Positions 35,643-45,478 of a stretch of 48,664 nucleotides of DNA are shown here, one piece after another. This stretch comes from Mammaliicoccus sciuri. GTDB lineage: Bacteria; Bacillota; Bacilli; Staphylococcales; Staphylococcaceae. Made by a program: the position numbers and the translations under genes. Positions within the stretch are counted from its first letter, which is position 1; each line of letters starts with the position of its first letter. A model generated the notes under the pieces. The model made no database searches. It was not told where the DNA came from and saw only the letters and a program-made list of their open reading frames with translations. The stretch covers positions 242,984 through 291,647 of the forward strand of contig NZ_PPQD01000026.1 of NCBI RefSeq assembly GCF_002901825.1, written 5' to 3'.

Positions 35643-36422
35643 TTACTTTTTAGATAAAATTGGTCTATTATTTTTAAACTCAACATCTACATCAATTCCA
35701 AATAAGTTACTCATATTATCACTGTTTAATAGCGCTTGAATATTACCTGATTTGAATACTTCACCATTTTTCAATAAAAGTATGTTTTTAAAGATTGGTA
35801 AGACTTCTTCTAAATGATGTGTCACATAAATAATGGTTGGTCCATCACTATCTTGTCCGATATACTCAATTCTTTCTAACAGATCTTCACGCGCTACAAA
35901 GTCTAATCCATTTGTTGGTTCATCAAGAATGAGCAACCTCGGTTCAGACATTAATGCTCTACCTATTAATACGCGCGTTTGTTCACCTTGTGATAGCGTT
36001 TCAAACCTTCTATTTATATAATGTGTAATACCTAGTGTTTCACAAATATGTTTCGCTTTTTCTTTAATTTCTTCAGTAGGTTCTTCATAAACACCAATTG
36101 ACGCATAAGCACCACTAATGACTGTTGTAAAAGCATTGTCCTGTTGTCTCATTTTCTTAAATAAAGATGACGAAACATAACCTATTTGTCTTCTAATGCC
36201 ATCTGCTGAATAACCTGGTCTTCCTTGTTTCATATCTAGTATTTCAAATTCCCCAGATGATGGAGCAGTATACGCGTTAATAATATCGAGAATAGTAGAT
36301 TTACCTGCACCATTTAGTCCGTATAACACCCAATGTTCTCCATCTACTATTTCCCAAGAAATATCTTTTAATATGTATTTACCTTCTCTAATCCAATTAA
36401 TATGTTTCAAATCAAGAAGCAT
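35643..36422 (-). CDS. ABC transporter ATPase without a membrane partner (YlmA-like)
   Basis: Walker A is YGLNGAGKSTILD, signature LSQGEQTRVLIGRALM, Walker B LLILDEPTNGLD, followed by VTHHLEEV. The 259-residue length and the start DLKHINWIREGKYILKDISWEI match stand-alone ATPases like Bacillus YlmA. No permease gene is nearby, so it is probably not a classical transporter half; a translation- or repair-related role is possible. I use the ATG at 36422 with AAAGGGG 7 bases before it, not the longer frame at 36461. Confidence 0.88.
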   Translation of the reverse strand: MLLDLKHINWIREGKYILKDISWEIVDGEHWVLYGLNGAGKSTILDIINAYTAPSSGEFEILDMKQGRPGYSADGIRRQIGYVSSSLFKKMRQQDNAFTTVISGAYASIGVYEEPTEEIKEKAKHICETLGITHYINRRFETLSQGEQTRVLIGRALMSEPRLLILDEPTNGLDFVAREDLLERIEYIGQDSDGPTIIYVTHHLEEVLPIFKNILLLKNGEVFKSGNIQALLNSDNMSNLFGIDVDVEFKNNRPILSKK

Positions 36423-36526
36423 ACTTACATCCCCTTTAATATAAGAATTTAGAATATTCACTTATTGTACATGAAACATCTCTTATATTAAAGGTGATTG
36501 GACAGGAAGGCTAAATTTTATCATGC

Positions 36527-37312
36527 TTATTCTGGATTAATATCGAATCTTAATCCATCTGGCGAAATCAATACTTCAGATGCTCTATTCGGTATTTGCA
36601 TATCGATATTAGCAAGTCCGTAACTATGATCTAAATCTTCACGTTTTTTATTAGATTGCCATGTATTAATCGCAATATGGTGATGATAATCTTTCGTTGA
36701 CATAAATAATGCATTAGGGAAATTACCTACAACAATTTTTAATCCTAATGTATCAGTATAGAAATCTTTGCTTTCATTGATGTTGCTTGTTTTTAAATGT
36801 AAGTGGCCAATCTTAGCACCTTCAGGCATACCATTCCAACCTTCAGTTGAAACATGTTGGACTAATGCTTCTGCGTCTACTTCAAGTGTATCCATATTAA
36901 CTTTTCCATCATTCCATACCCAAGTTTCTGGATCTCTATCTCTATAAATTTCTAGACCATTTCCTTCTGGATCATTTAAATACAATGCTTCTGACACGAT
37001 ATGATCCCCAGCGCCAAGTCTTACATTTAATCTTGAAGCATGTAATAAAAAGTCAGCTAAATCGGCAGTTGTTGGTAATAATATTGCTAGATGGAATAAT
37101 CCAGCTTCTCTCATACTTGGTTCTCTACCATCCACTAATAAATTTAATGTAATAGTATGACCTGAGTTACCAATTTCAAATACAGTTTGCTTATCATCTT
37201 TACTTTTTATATTTAAACCTAAAATACTGTCATAAAATACAGTCATTTTTTCTAAATTTTTAACATTTAATGTAATGCCTTTTACTAAATTTGCATCTTT
37301 ACCATGAAACAT
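36527..37312 (-). CDS. catE: CatE-like extradiol dioxygenase (two VOC domains)
   Basis: The 261-residue protein has two vicinal-oxygen-chelate domains (about 12-125 and 165-255) with FYDSILGLNI, FHLAILLPT, LYLNDPEGNGLEIYRDRD and HLHLKTSNI...FYTDTLGLKI. These match CatE-type catechol-2,3-dioxygenases and quinone-detoxifying glyoxalases. His in HLHL, His in HHHIAI and Glu in LEIYRD are likely metal ligands. The start at 37312 follows AGAGGTG; the longer frame's GTG lies in that site. A QsrR-like operator lies upstream, consistent with quinone-induced expression, so I use catE with moderate confidence. Confidence 0.85.
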   Translation of the reverse strand: MFHGKDANLVKGITLNVKNLEKMTVFYDSILGLNIKSKDDKQTVFEIGNSGHTITLNLLVDGREPSMREAGLFHLAILLPTTADLADFLLHASRLNVRLGAGDHIVSEALYLNDPEGNGLEIYRDRDPETWVWNDGKVNMDTLEVDAEALVQHVSTEGWNGMPEGAKIGHLHLKTSNINESKDFYTDTLGLKIVVGNFPNALFMSTKDYHHHIAINTWQSNKKREDLDHSYGLANIDMQIPNRASEVLISPDGLRFDINPE

Positions 37313-37345
37313 AACTTGCACCTCTTCTTATTTATTAATAAATAA

Positions 37346-37378
37346 TAGTATACTTTATATACTATAAAAAGTATACTA
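37346..37378. promoter_or_regulatory. QsrR/YodB-like operator before catE
   Basis: Bases 37348-37362 read GTATA-CTTTA-TATAC, an exact match to the GTATA-N5-TATAC box I recall for the S. aureus quinone sensor QsrR. A wider inverted repeat, TAGTATACTT (37346-37355) and AAGTATACTA (37369-37378), surrounds it. Confidence 0.6.
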
Positions 37379-37394
37379 GTTTGTTTCAAAAAGC

Positions 37395-37438
37395 AAAAAA
37401 ACCTATACGACACAATTTAAAATTGAATCCGTATAGGT
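37395..37438 (-). terminator. Terminator of the dedA-GNAT unit
   Basis: ACCTATACG pairs with CGTATAGGT; an inner CAATTT/AAATTG stem extends it. T7 follows on the minus strand. Confidence 0.85.
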
Positions 37439-37445
37439 CCTTTTA

Positions 37446-37895
37446 TTACAATTCCATTTCTAATCTCACCATATCTTTGCATTGTATATCATTCTCAAAG
37501 ATAGGTTCTTCGTAATACTTTACAAAATAATCAATATCTATTGATTTCATTCTAAATCCAGCTTGTTGATAAAGTTTCAACTGCCCTATACTTGAGTTAC
37601 CTGTTCCTACAGTTATAGTATGACAATGTAAATTTCTCGCTTCATTAATCATATGGTCAATTAATAATTTCCCTATACCTTGATTTTGAAAATGTGGATC
37701 AACTGCTAAATTAACTAATTCATATGTATTAGGTCTCGTTAATAACCCAACTGCAATTCCGATATCTTGATGATCTTGTTGATAAACATATACTTGTCCT
37801 CTAGTAGCATAATCATTAACAGCATGTTGATTTTCATCTGCTAAAGCTAATAATTCATAATGTCTATCATTTAACTGCTCACATAAAGTTATCAT
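37446..37895 (-). CDS. GNAT family N-acetyltransferase
   Basis: From the ATG at 37895 the protein is 149 residues long. The acetyl-CoA motif is seen in LAVDPHFQNQGIGKLLIDHMINEA (Q-x-x-G-I-G), followed by ITVGTGNSSIGQLKLYQQAGFRMKSID, typical of the YvbK-like subgroup. The longer frame starting at 37961 overlaps dedA and has no ribosome binding site, whereas GAAGGTG precedes 37895. It is 22 bases downstream of dedA and co-transcribed. The acceptor is unknown. Confidence 0.88.
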   Translation of the reverse strand: MITLCEQLNDRHYELLALADENQHAVNDYATRGQVYVYQQDHQDIGIAVGLLTRPNTYELVNLAVDPHFQNQGIGKLLIDHMINEARNLHCHTITVGTGNSSIGQLKLYQQAGFRMKSIDIDYFVKYYEEPIFENDIQCKDMVRLEMEL

Positions 37896-37917
37896 TGTAT
37901 CACCTTCATTGTTTAAG

Positions 37918-38526
37918 TTATGAAACTTTCTTCTTTCTAATAAACCAAATGATAAATACAATTATACCAATTGCAATGACTGCATACATAAAGTGAGAAT
38001 AAACATCCATATAATTGACGATTTGATGCCAATTATCTCCTACTTTAGCGCCTACCAGTACTAATACTAAATTCCAAATCAATGTACCGATTGTCGTTAA
38101 TACTAAAAATAACCATTGATTCATACCGCTCATACCAGCTGGAACGGATATTAAACTTCGAATAAGTGGAATAAATCTACAGAAGAATACAGTCCATGGT
38201 CCATATTTATCGAACCAAGCATCTGCTTTTCTTACATCTTCTTTCGTTAACCTAAGATATTTACCCCATTTCTCGATAATTCTTTCGATTCTTTCAACAT
38301 TTAGAATACGACCAATCCAATATAATATGACAGCACCGCCTACAGAACCTATTGTAGATGCAACGACTACACCTAAGACTGTTAGATCTGACTTAGTGGT
38401 CATGAAACCTCCAAATGTTAAAATAACCTCTGATGGTATGGGTGGGAAAACATTTTCCAATAATATCAATAAGGCAATACCAAAATAGCCAAATTGTTCC
38501 ATTACACTTGTAATCCAACTCTCCAT
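37918..38526 (-). CDS. DedA family membrane protein
   Basis: The 202-residue protein carries the DedA hallmarks: LENVFPPIPSEVILTFGGF near residue 24 and FFCRFIPLIRSLISVPAGMSGM near residue 113 with the conserved arginines. DedA proteins belong to the SNARE-associated/VTT group; recent work shows that some recycle undecaprenyl phosphate or phosphatidylethanolamine across the membrane. It is the first gene of a two-gene unit with the GNAT. Confidence 0.92.
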   Translation of the reverse strand: MESWITSVMEQFGYFGIALLILLENVFPPIPSEVILTFGGFMTTKSDLTVLGVVVASTIGSVGGAVILYWIGRILNVERIERIIEKWGKYLRLTKEDVRKADAWFDKYGPWTVFFCRFIPLIRSLISVPAGMSGMNQWLFLVLTTIGTLIWNLVLVLVGAKVGDNWHQIVNYMDVYSHFMYAVIAIGIIVFIIWFIRKKKVS

Positions 38527-38667
38527 TGATTTGCTCCTTTAAGTTGATATCTTTCTCTTTTTATTGCTTTGTAAATATAAACATTCGATAATAATAAATA
38601 AAACATAATGATGAAACTTAATTATATAATATATGTTGCTGAATAAGTGTAAGACTTAAGTATGAAC

Positions 38668-38697
38668 ATGACAATTTATATTTATATGCATTGTCAT
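38668..38697. other. Inverted repeat upstream of dedA
   Basis: ATGACAAT (38668-38675) and ATTGTCAT (38690-38697) are perfect 8-bp arms around an AT-only-plus-GC 14-nt centre. It lies 142 bp before dedA and 30 bp beyond the copA terminator. It may be a regulatory site; I have no matching family. Confidence 0.4.
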
Positions 38698-38726
38698 TAC
38701 TTTTTATTTTACAATAAAATGATTCA

Positions 38727-38762
38727 TAAAAAAATTCACACCCATTTATATATGAGTGTGAA
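38727..38762 (-). terminator. Terminator of csoR-copA
   Basis: An 11-bp stem (38735-38745 with 38752-38762, one T-G pair) is followed by TTTTTTTATG on the minus strand, 8 bases beyond the copA stop. Confidence 0.85.
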
Positions 38763-38769
38763 TGAGTAT

Positions 38770-41154
38770 TTATAATTTAACTTTTTTTAATCTTAATGCA
38801 TTTGTGACGACACTTACAGAGCTTAATGCCATCGCAGCACCTGCAACCCAAGGTGCTAGGATACCTACTGCAGCAATTGGTATGCCTGCCGTATTATAGC
38901 CGAATGCCCAGAATAAGTTTTGTTTAATATTTTTAATTGTTGCATGACTTATTTTAATCGCTTTAGGAATAAGTAATAATTCTCCACCAAGAATTGTTAC
39001 ATCTGCCGCTTCAATCGCAACTTCCGTACCAGTTCCAATTGCGATACCAATATCTGATATTGCTAACGCTGGCGCATCATTAACACCATCACCGACCATT
39101 GCAACCTTTTTACCATTACTTTGAATATCTTTAATTTTATCGGCTTTTTCATTTGGTAATACTTCAGAAATGACTTTTTGAATACCTACTTGACTTGCGA
39201 TAGCCTGAGCTGTTCTTTCGTTGTCACCTGTAAGCATCACGACTTCTAATCCTTCCTCTTGAAGCATTTTAATCGCTTCTGGTGCACTGTCTTTAATCGT
39301 ATCCGCAACTGCGACAATACCTTTAAATGTACGATCCACAGCAACTAACATAGCTGTTTTACCTTCTAATTCTAAATTGGACATGTCTTGTTCAAAATCT
39401 TTCGTTTCGATACTATGTCTTACCATTAATTTTCGATTACCCACTAATATTTCTTTATTCTGAATAGTAGCTTGAATACCGTATCCAGGTATTGCATCAA
39501 AGTCGTCTACATCATTTAATGCGACTTCTTGTTCTGTAGCATATGCAACAATAGCTTCAGCAAGTGGGTGTTCTGATCCTTTTTCTGCACTTGCTAAAAG
39601 ACTGAGTGTTTCTAAGTCGCCAGTATAATCCGTAACTTCAGGTTTACCTTTTGTAATTGTACCAGTCTTGTCTAGCACAATTGTATTTAATTGATGTGTA
39701 CGTTCTAAATGTTCGCCACCTTTAAATAATATGCCATTCTCGGCAGCTTTACCCGTACCAACCATAATGGATGTTGGCGTAGCTAATCCAAGCGCACATG
39801 GGCAAGCAATGACAATCACAGCAATTGCTGCTACTAATGCACGTTCAAACTGACCTGGATCCACTAATGTTATCCATACAATAAATGTTAAGATTGATAT
39901 CCCAACAACAATCGGAACAAAATAACCAGAAATAACATCCGCTAATCTTTGTATAGGGGCTTTAGATCCTTGCGCTTCTTCTACAATTTTAACGATAGAA
40001 GCCAGTGCCGTATCTTTACCTACTTTTGTTGCTTTAATATGAATTAAACCATTCTTATTAATCGTTGAACCAATGACTTCTTCATTTATCGTTTTTTCAA
40101 CAGGAATAGATTCACCTGTAATCATAGATTCATCTATTGATGTACGTCCTTTTTCGATAATACCGTCCACCGGTATCTTTTCACCTGGTTTGATGTATAA
40201 AATATCTCCGACAACGACATCATCAATAGGTATCATGAGCTCTTTATGATCACGAATAACTCTTGCTTCTTTAGCTTGTAAATTTAATAAAGATGATAAA
40301 GAATTCGTTGTTTGACTTTTAGCGCGTTTCTCTAAATATTTACCAAACAAGATTAAAGTAATTAACACTGCACTTGTTTCAAAATATAAATGCGGCATAT
40401 AAGATGGATTACCAATTGTTTTGATAGCTTCATATAAACTATAAAAATATGCTGCACTTGTTCCTAATGCCACTAAAACATCCATATTAGCGCCACCATT
40501 TTTCAAGTTCTTATAAGCACCAACATAGAACTGCCAGCCAATTATAAATTGAACAGGTGTTGCTAATATAAATTGAAACCAAGGATTCATTAAGATATGA
40601 GGCATAGGCATATTAAATAAATGCACAAACATCGTTAATAAAAGTGGTAATGATAAAATAGCAGAAATAATAAGTTTAGTTTTCATTTTCTGTACTTCTT
40701 GTTCTTTATGCGTTGTTTTATTTTGAACATCACTTTTAGTAGCAGCGTCATAGCCTAAATTTTTAATTTTATTAATGATACTTTTAACATCTATTATTTC
40801 AGGATTGTATTCAACATTAGCTTGTTCAGTCGTTAAATTAACTGTTGCTTGTGTAATGCCTTCTTGTCGATTGAGTACTTTCTCGATACGATTAGAACAT
40901 GCTGCACATGTCATACCATAAACATCTAATTCAGCCTTTTCAGTTAAGACACCGTATCCGAGATTTTCAATTTTATTTGTTACATCGGATAAATTTGTAG
41001 CGTCATTATTGAAAGTGATGGATGCTTTCTCAGTCGATAAATTCACTTGAGCATCAACGCCATCCATTCTGTTTAACACTTTTTCAATACGATTGGAACA
41101 AGCTGCACATGTCATACCCGTTACACCAACAGTAACATGTTTAGATTCACTCAT
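38770..41154 (-). CDS. copA: CopA, copper-exporting P1B-type ATPase
   Basis: CopA pumps Cu(I) out of the cell. The 794-residue protein has two N-terminal heavy-metal domains, each with [15 protein letters not shown], followed by eight membrane segments. Key sites are the CPC motif in [12 protein letters not shown], phosphorylation site [19 protein letters not shown] (the P1B histidine), TGES in the actuator domain and the [10 protein letters not shown] hinge. The start at 41154 follows AAGGAGG; the longer frame overlaps csoR. It is 13 bases after csoR. No copZ chaperone gene follows, unlike S. aureus copAZ. Confidence 0.97.
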   Translation of the reverse strand: MSESKHVTVGVTGMTCAACSNRIEKVLNRMDGVDAQVNLSTEKASITFNNDATNLSDVTNKIENLGYGVLTEKAELDVYGMTCAACSNRIEKVLNRQEGITQATVNLTTEQANVEYNPEIIDVKSIINKIKNLGYDAATKSDVQNKTTHKEQEVQKMKTKLIISAILSLPLLLTMFVHLFNMPMPHILMNPWFQFILATPVQFIIGWQFYVGAYKNLKNGGANMDVLVALGTSAAYFYSLYEAIKTIGNPSYMPHLYFETSAVLITLILFGKYLEKRAKSQTTNSLSSLLNLQAKEARVIRDHKELMIPIDDVVVGDILYIKPGEKIPVDGIIEKGRTSIDESMITGESIPVEKTINEEVIGSTINKNGLIHIKATKVGKDTALASIVKIVEEAQGSKAPIQRLADVISGYFVPIVVGISILTFIVWITLVDPGQFERALVAAIAVIVIACPCALGLATPTSIMVGTGKAAENGILFKGGEHLERTHQLNTIVLDKTGTITKGKPEVTDYTGDLETLSLLASAEKGSEHPLAEAIVAYATEQEVALNDVDDFDAIPGYGIQATIQNKEILVGNRKLMVRHSIETKDFEQDMSNLELEGKTAMLVAVDRTFKGIVAVADTIKDSAPEAIKMLQEEGLEVVMLTGDNERTAQAIASQVGIQKVISEVLPNEKADKIKDIQSNGKKVAMVGDGVNDAPALAISDIGIAIGTGTEVAIEAADVTILGGELLLIPKAIKISHATIKNIKQNLFWAFGYNTAGIPIAAVGILAPWVAGAAMALSSVSVVTNALRLKKVKL

Positions 41155-41167
41155 TTCGTTTACCTCC

Positions 41168-41470
41168 TTACTTAGAAAATTGTTTAAGTACACTCATCAA
41201 TTCATCAATCATTTCTTCACCTTCACCATTTTGAATAGCATCCGTCACACAATGTTTAATATGTCTTTCCGTTACCGCAAGTCCAACATTTTTCAAAGCA
41301 GACTGTATTGCACTAATTTGTACTAATATATCCACACAATATCTATCTTCTTCAACCATACTTTGAATACCACGCACTTGACCCTCAATACGTTTAAGTC
41401 TATTGATCACTTTATCTTTTTCCTCTTTCGTTCTAGGTATTACAGTATGTTCATGTAAATATTCACTCAT
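41168..41470 (-). CDS. csoR: CsoR, copper-sensing repressor
   Basis: The 100-residue helical protein (DUF156/CsoR family) has the copper ligands Cys45, His70 and Cys74 in YCVDIL and ERHIKHC, and the basic face [22 protein letters not shown]. Copper binding releases it from DNA. It heads the csoR-copA operon and most likely controls it through the palindrome at 41493-41516 between the -35 and -10 boxes. Confidence 0.95.
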   Translation of the reverse strand: MSEYLHEHTVIPRTKEEKDKVINRLKRIEGQVRGIQSMVEEDRYCVDILVQISAIQSALKNVGLAVTERHIKHCVTDAIQNGEGEEMIDELMSVLKQFSK

Positions 41471-41492
41471 ACAATCACGTCCTCTCTTTATT

Positions 41493-41524
41493 TATACTAT
41501 ACCCCCCTATAGTATATTTTTCAA
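41493..41524 (-). promoter_or_regulatory. csoR-copA promoter with CsoR operator
   Basis: On the minus strand TTGAAA (41519-41524) and TATAGT (41496-41501) are 17 bp apart. Between and over them is TATACTATA-GGGGGG-TATAGTATA, a palindrome with 9-bp arms and a G-run centre, the classic CsoR operator shape. Confidence 0.88.
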
Positions 41525-41584
41525 TATAAAAGCTCAAAAAATTTGTAATGAGATGTTGAATAACGGCAGTTTATTATTATGGGC

Positions 41585-41744
41585 TGCCTTAGTTACACTT
41601 CCCCGGACTTTTGTTACTATAGACTGCCTTAGTTACATTTCCTCAGACTTTTGTTACTATGGGGTGCCTTAGTTACATTTCCCCGGACTTTTGTTACTAT
41701 AGACTGCCTTAGTTACATTTCCCCGGACTTTTGTTACTACAAGT
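41585..41744. repeat. 40-bp tandem repeat, four copies
   Basis: TGCCTTAGTTACA recurs at 41585, 41625, 41665 and 41705. The arms TAGTTACA and TGTTACTA (one T-T mismatch) enclose a 14-nt loop, TTTCCCCGGACTTT. This resembles the hairpin of the array at 15030-15340. The rest of the gap 41525-41790 has no gene; a frame over the repeats lacks a ribosome binding site. Confidence 0.88.
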
Positions 41745-41787
41745 CATCATACACGCCTATCCGTATATAATATATTCAAAATTTACA

Positions 41788-41821
41788 TAAAAAAACACCT
41801 GAGCGAGTTGCTCAGATGTTT
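41788..41821 (-). terminator. Terminator of glmS
   Basis: AACACCTGAGC and GCTCAGATGTT pair with one mismatch around GAGTT; on the minus strand T6 follows. Confidence 0.85.
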
Positions 41822-41830
41822 AATATCATT

Positions 41831-43633
41831 CTATTCAACTGTAACTGATTTAGCTAAGTTACGTGGTTTATCTACGTCACAACCTCTGTGTAATGCAGCG
41901 TAGTAAGAGATTAATTGTAATGTGATTACTGATACGAGTGGTGATAACATTTCATGAACGTGTGGTATTACATACGTATCATGATCGTGTTCTAAACCTT
42001 CCATAGAGATAATACATGGATTAGCACCACGTGCTACAACTTCTTTAACGTTACCACGAATCGATAAGTTAACTTTTTCTTGTGTAGCTAATGCAATGAT
42101 TGGAGTACCTTCTTCAATTAATGCAATTGTACCGTGTTTTAATTCTCCTCCAGCAAAACCTTCTGCTTGGATATAAGAAATTTCTTTAAGTTTCAATGCA
42201 CCTTCTAAACCTACATAGTAATCCATTGTACGTCCAATAAAGAATGCGTTACGTGTTGTTTCTAAGAAATCTTTAGCAATTTGTTCCATTTTAGGCGCAT
42301 CGTCAACAATTGCAGTGATTGCAGTTGTTACTTTCGCTAATTCAGGAATAATATCTACGCCAGTATTTTTGTTATGTGCATTCGCAACTACTTGAGAAAG
42401 AATTGCTAATACTGCGATTTGTGCTGTGTATGCTTTTGTTGATGCAACAGCGATTTCAGGTCCAGCGTGTAAAATTAACGTATGATCCGCTTCACGAGAT
42501 AAAGTTGATCCTGGTACATTTGTAATTGTTAATGCTTTGTGACCTAAACGTTTAGCTTCTACTAATACTGCACGGCTATCTGCTGTTTCACCTGATTGTG
42601 AAATAAAGATGAATAATGGTTTTTCAGATAATAAAGGCATGTTGTAAACGAACTCTGAAGCTACATGTACTTCGGTAGGAACGCCTGCCCATTTTTCAAT
42701 GTATTCTTTACCTACTAAACCAGCATGGTAACTTGTACCACATGCAACGATATAAATTCTATCTGCTTGTGCAACATCTTCAATAATTTCTTTATCGATT
42801 TTAAGGTTACCCTCTTCATCTTGGTAGTTTTGAATAATGTTACGCATAACACCTGGTTGTTCGTGAATTTCTTTTAACATGTAGTGATCATAAGTACCTT
42901 TTTCAACGTCTGAAGCATCGATTTCAGCTTTATAGCTATCTCTTTCAATTACGTTACCTTCTTGGTCTTTAATGATCACTTCATCTCGTTTTACGATAAC
43001 AATTTCGTTGTCGACTAATTCTTTATAAGTATCTGTTACAGCTAACATAGCAATTGCATCTGAAGCAATTACATTAAATCCATCACCGATACCAACTAAT
43101 AATGGTGATTTATTTTTAGCTACGTAGATTGTGTCAGCATCTTGTTCATCTAATAAACCTAATGCATATGAACCATGTAATAATGATAATACTTTATTGA
43201 AAGCATCTTCTGTAGTTAATCCTTCGTTTGAGAAGTGTTCAATTAATTCAACAATAACTTCAGTATCAGTATCTGATTTAAAAGTGATACCTGATAAGAA
43301 TTCATTTTTAAGTTGTTCATAGTTTTCAATGACACCATTGTGTACTAATGTGAAACGACCAGATGTTGATTGGTGAGGGTGAGCGTTCTCATAGTTTGGC
43401 ACACCGTGAGTTGCCCAACGTGTATGTCCAATACCAATATTTCCATCAAAGTCATCAGAAGCTGCTTTACGTAATTCAGCAATTCTTCCTTTTTCTTTAA
43501 ATACTTTAATTTCTTCTTCGTTTCTTACAGCAATACCAGCTGAATCATAACCTCTATATTCTAATTTTTCTAATCCTCTAAGTAATAATTCTTTAGCATT
43601 TGCTGTACCTATATATCCTACTATTCCACACAT
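41831..43633 (-). CDS. glmS: GlmS, glutamine-fructose-6-phosphate aminotransferase
   Basis: GlmS makes glucosamine-6-phosphate from fructose-6-phosphate and glutamine, the first step to UDP-GlcNAc for cell wall. The N-terminal class II amidotransferase domain starts with the catalytic Cys2 (MCGIVGYIG), with HTRWATHG and [11 protein letters not shown]. Two SIS domains follow ([37 protein letters not shown]), ending in [13 protein letters not shown]. The 600-residue length is normal. The start at 43633 is set by the required N-terminal Cys. It is regulated by the ribozyme in its leader. Confidence 0.98.
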   Translation of the reverse strand: MCGIVGYIGTANAKELLLRGLEKLEYRGYDSAGIAVRNEEEIKVFKEKGRIAELRKAASDDFDGNIGIGHTRWATHGVPNYENAHPHQSTSGRFTLVHNGVIENYEQLKNEFLSGITFKSDTDTEVIVELIEHFSNEGLTTEDAFNKVLSLLHGSYALGLLDEQDADTIYVAKNKSPLLVGIGDGFNVIASDAIAMLAVTDTYKELVDNEIVIVKRDEVIIKDQEGNVIERDSYKAEIDASDVEKGTYDHYMLKEIHEQPGVMRNIIQNYQDEEGNLKIDKEIIEDVAQADRIYIVACGTSYHAGLVGKEYIEKWAGVPTEVHVASEFVYNMPLLSEKPLFIFISQSGETADSRAVLVEAKRLGHKALTITNVPGSTLSREADHTLILHAGPEIAVASTKAYTAQIAVLAILSQVVANAHNKNTGVDIIPELAKVTTAITAIVDDAPKMEQIAKDFLETTRNAFFIGRTMDYYVGLEGALKLKEISYIQAEGFAGGELKHGTIALIEEGTPIIALATQEKVNLSIRGNVKEVVARGANPCIISMEGLEHDHDTYVIPHVHEMLSPLVSVITLQLISYYAALHRGCDVDKPRNLAKSVTVE

Positions 43634-43719
43634 AATCAAAATTCCTCCAATTTTAAATAAGCGGTCAGACTTTAAAATTTTAGTCTAGTCGCTTTCAATA
43701 CTCTGTTCAATTTATGGCT

Positions 43720-43911
43720 ATTTCAATGTCTTTGGACATACAGTCACCTATATGCTTTAAACATTGAACTTCGAATGGGCCACATCCGGGATAGCATCCG
43801 CCGATAATTCGATAACTATCCTCCTCGTCAACAAAGTTCATAACACTCATTCAGCATGTATCTGATTATACGTGCCTCTTCAATCGTGTATACTCTTTGT
43901 TCAGGCGCTAT
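43720..43911 (-). ncRNA. glmS ribozyme (glucosamine-6-phosphate riboswitch)
   Basis: The minus strand shows the conserved core in order: AGCGCC at 43904-43909 with the cleavage site between A43909 and G43908, then GAAGAGGCACG, GTTGACGAGGAGGATAG, TATCGAATTATCGGCGG and GGATGTGGCCCATTCGAAG. The 3' arm pairs TTCAATGT (43761-43768) with ACATTGAA (43722-43729). Glucosamine-6-phosphate acts as cofactor for self-cleavage, which leads to mRNA decay and lowers GlmS when its product is plentiful. It lies about 87 bases before the start codon. Confidence 0.96.
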
Positions 43912-44057
43912 AAGTTTCCTTATTTCGATAAACCTCACAATCCTCCTTAAGCAAGCTCTCTTCATTCTACAATGAAATTGTAAGTTGTGCAATTATAATA
44001 CTATATTTAGTGCAATTTTCTCATAAAAATAAAATAATAACAGTTGTAATAAATAAA

Positions 44058-44094
44058 ACAAAAAATCTGAGACATACAAAAGTTGTCTCAGATT
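44058..44094 (-). terminator. Terminator of cdaA-cdaR-glmM
   Basis: A perfect 11-bp stem AATCTGAGACA / TGTCTCAGATT is followed by TTTTTTGTTTT on the minus strand. It separates glmM from the glmS transcript. Confidence 0.9.
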
Positions 44095-44104
44095 AATAAT
44101 ATAT

Positions 44105-45457
44105 TTATTCAATTCCCATTTCTTGTTCTACTACTTCTGCAATACTGTTAACAAATCTTTCAGCATCTTCTTCTGTTTTAGCTTCAACCATTACACGTAC
44201 AAGTGGTTCAGTACCTGATGGTCTTACTAATATGCGACCTTCGCCATTCATTTCAACTTCAACTTTAGTCATGATTTCAGAAACTTTAGCATTTTCTTCA
44301 ACACCATATTTATCAGAAACTCTTACGTTTACTAATTTTTGTGGATATTTTTTCATTTTGCTTGTTAAGTCACTTAAACTTTTACCTGATCTTTTAACGA
44401 TACTTGCAAGATGCGCACCAGTCAGTAAACCATCACCAGTTGTATTATAATCCATCATAACGATATGACCTGATTGCTCTCCACCTAGGCTGAAAGAACC
44501 ACGTCGCATTTCTTCTACAACATATCTATCTCCAACTTTAGTTTTGTTAGATTTAATGCCTTTTTCTTCTAGTGCTTTATAGAAACCTAAATTACTCATC
44601 ACTGTTGAAACGACCATGTTATCTTTTAATTCACCATTTTGTGCCATATCTTCAGCTAACACATACATGATTTGGTCACCGTCAACGATTTGTCCTTTAT
44701 CATCTACAGCAATGATTCTATCCCCATCACCATCAAAAGCTAAACCAAGATCTGCACCATGTTCAATAACAGCTTTTGCTAATTCTTCAGGGTGTGTAGA
44801 ACCAACATTTAAGTTAATATTATAACCATCTGGCTTACAACCAATTGTTTCGCTAGTTGCTTCTAAATCACCGAATAAATATGGCGCAAGAGAATAAGTA
44901 GCACCATGTGCACCATCTAGGACAATTTTCAATCCATCTAAATCTCCATCAACAGTTGATTTAATATAGCTTATATATTTTTGTGCACCTTCAAAGTAAT
45001 CCGAAATATGATTTAATTGGTTACCTGTTGGTCTTGGTAAATTGTCTTCTGTAGAATCTAATAAGTTTTCAATTTCTAATTCTTCATCATCCGTTAATTT
45101 GAAACCATCTGGACCAAAGAATTTAATACCATTGTCAGCTACTGGATTGTGTGACGCACTGATCATAACACCTAAATCTGCATCCACTTCTCTCGTTAAA
45201 TAAGCTACACCTGGTGTTGAAATAACGCCTAATCTCATGACTTCTGCACCAATTGATGAAAGACCTGCGATTAGAGCTGCTTCTAACATTTCCCCAGAAA
45301 CACGTGTATCTCTACCTACTAATACTTTAGGATTTTCACTACCATGTTTCTTCGATAATACATAACCACCAAATCTACCTAATCTAAATGCGATTTCTGG
45401 TGTTAACTCTGAATTAGCTACACCTCTAACACCATCTGTACCAAAATATTTGCCCAT
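44105..45457 (-). CDS. glmM: GlmM, phosphoglucosamine mutase
   Basis: GlmM converts glucosamine-6-phosphate to glucosamine-1-phosphate, the step after GlmS. The 450-residue protein has the phosphoserine loop [17 protein letters not shown] near residue 100, the metal loop FDGDGDRII near 240, the sugar loop GGEQSGHIV and the phosphate-binding [15 protein letters not shown]. GlmM also binds and inhibits CdaA in related bacteria, fitting its operon place after cdaR. Confidence 0.98.
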   Translation of the reverse strand: MGKYFGTDGVRGVANSELTPEIAFRLGRFGGYVLSKKHGSENPKVLVGRDTRVSGEMLEAALIAGLSSIGAEVMRLGVISTPGVAYLTREVDADLGVMISASHNPVADNGIKFFGPDGFKLTDDEELEIENLLDSTEDNLPRPTGNQLNHISDYFEGAQKYISYIKSTVDGDLDGLKIVLDGAHGATYSLAPYLFGDLEATSETIGCKPDGYNINLNVGSTHPEELAKAVIEHGADLGLAFDGDGDRIIAVDDKGQIVDGDQIMYVLAEDMAQNGELKDNMVVSTVMSNLGFYKALEEKGIKSNKTKVGDRYVVEEMRRGSFSLGGEQSGHIVMMDYNTTGDGLLTGAHLASIVKRSGKSLSDLTSKMKKYPQKLVNVRVSDKYGVEENAKVSEIMTKVEVEMNGEGRILVRPSGTEPLVRVMVEAKTEEDAERFVNSIAEVVEQEMGIE

Positions 45458-45478
45458 TATAATTCTCCTTTAATTCGA

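Noticed and set aside
41403-41672. An 89-codon plus-strand frame over csoR promoter and repeats
   Set aside because: It begins inside csoR on the opposite strand and runs over the operator and repeat units, with no ribosome binding site.
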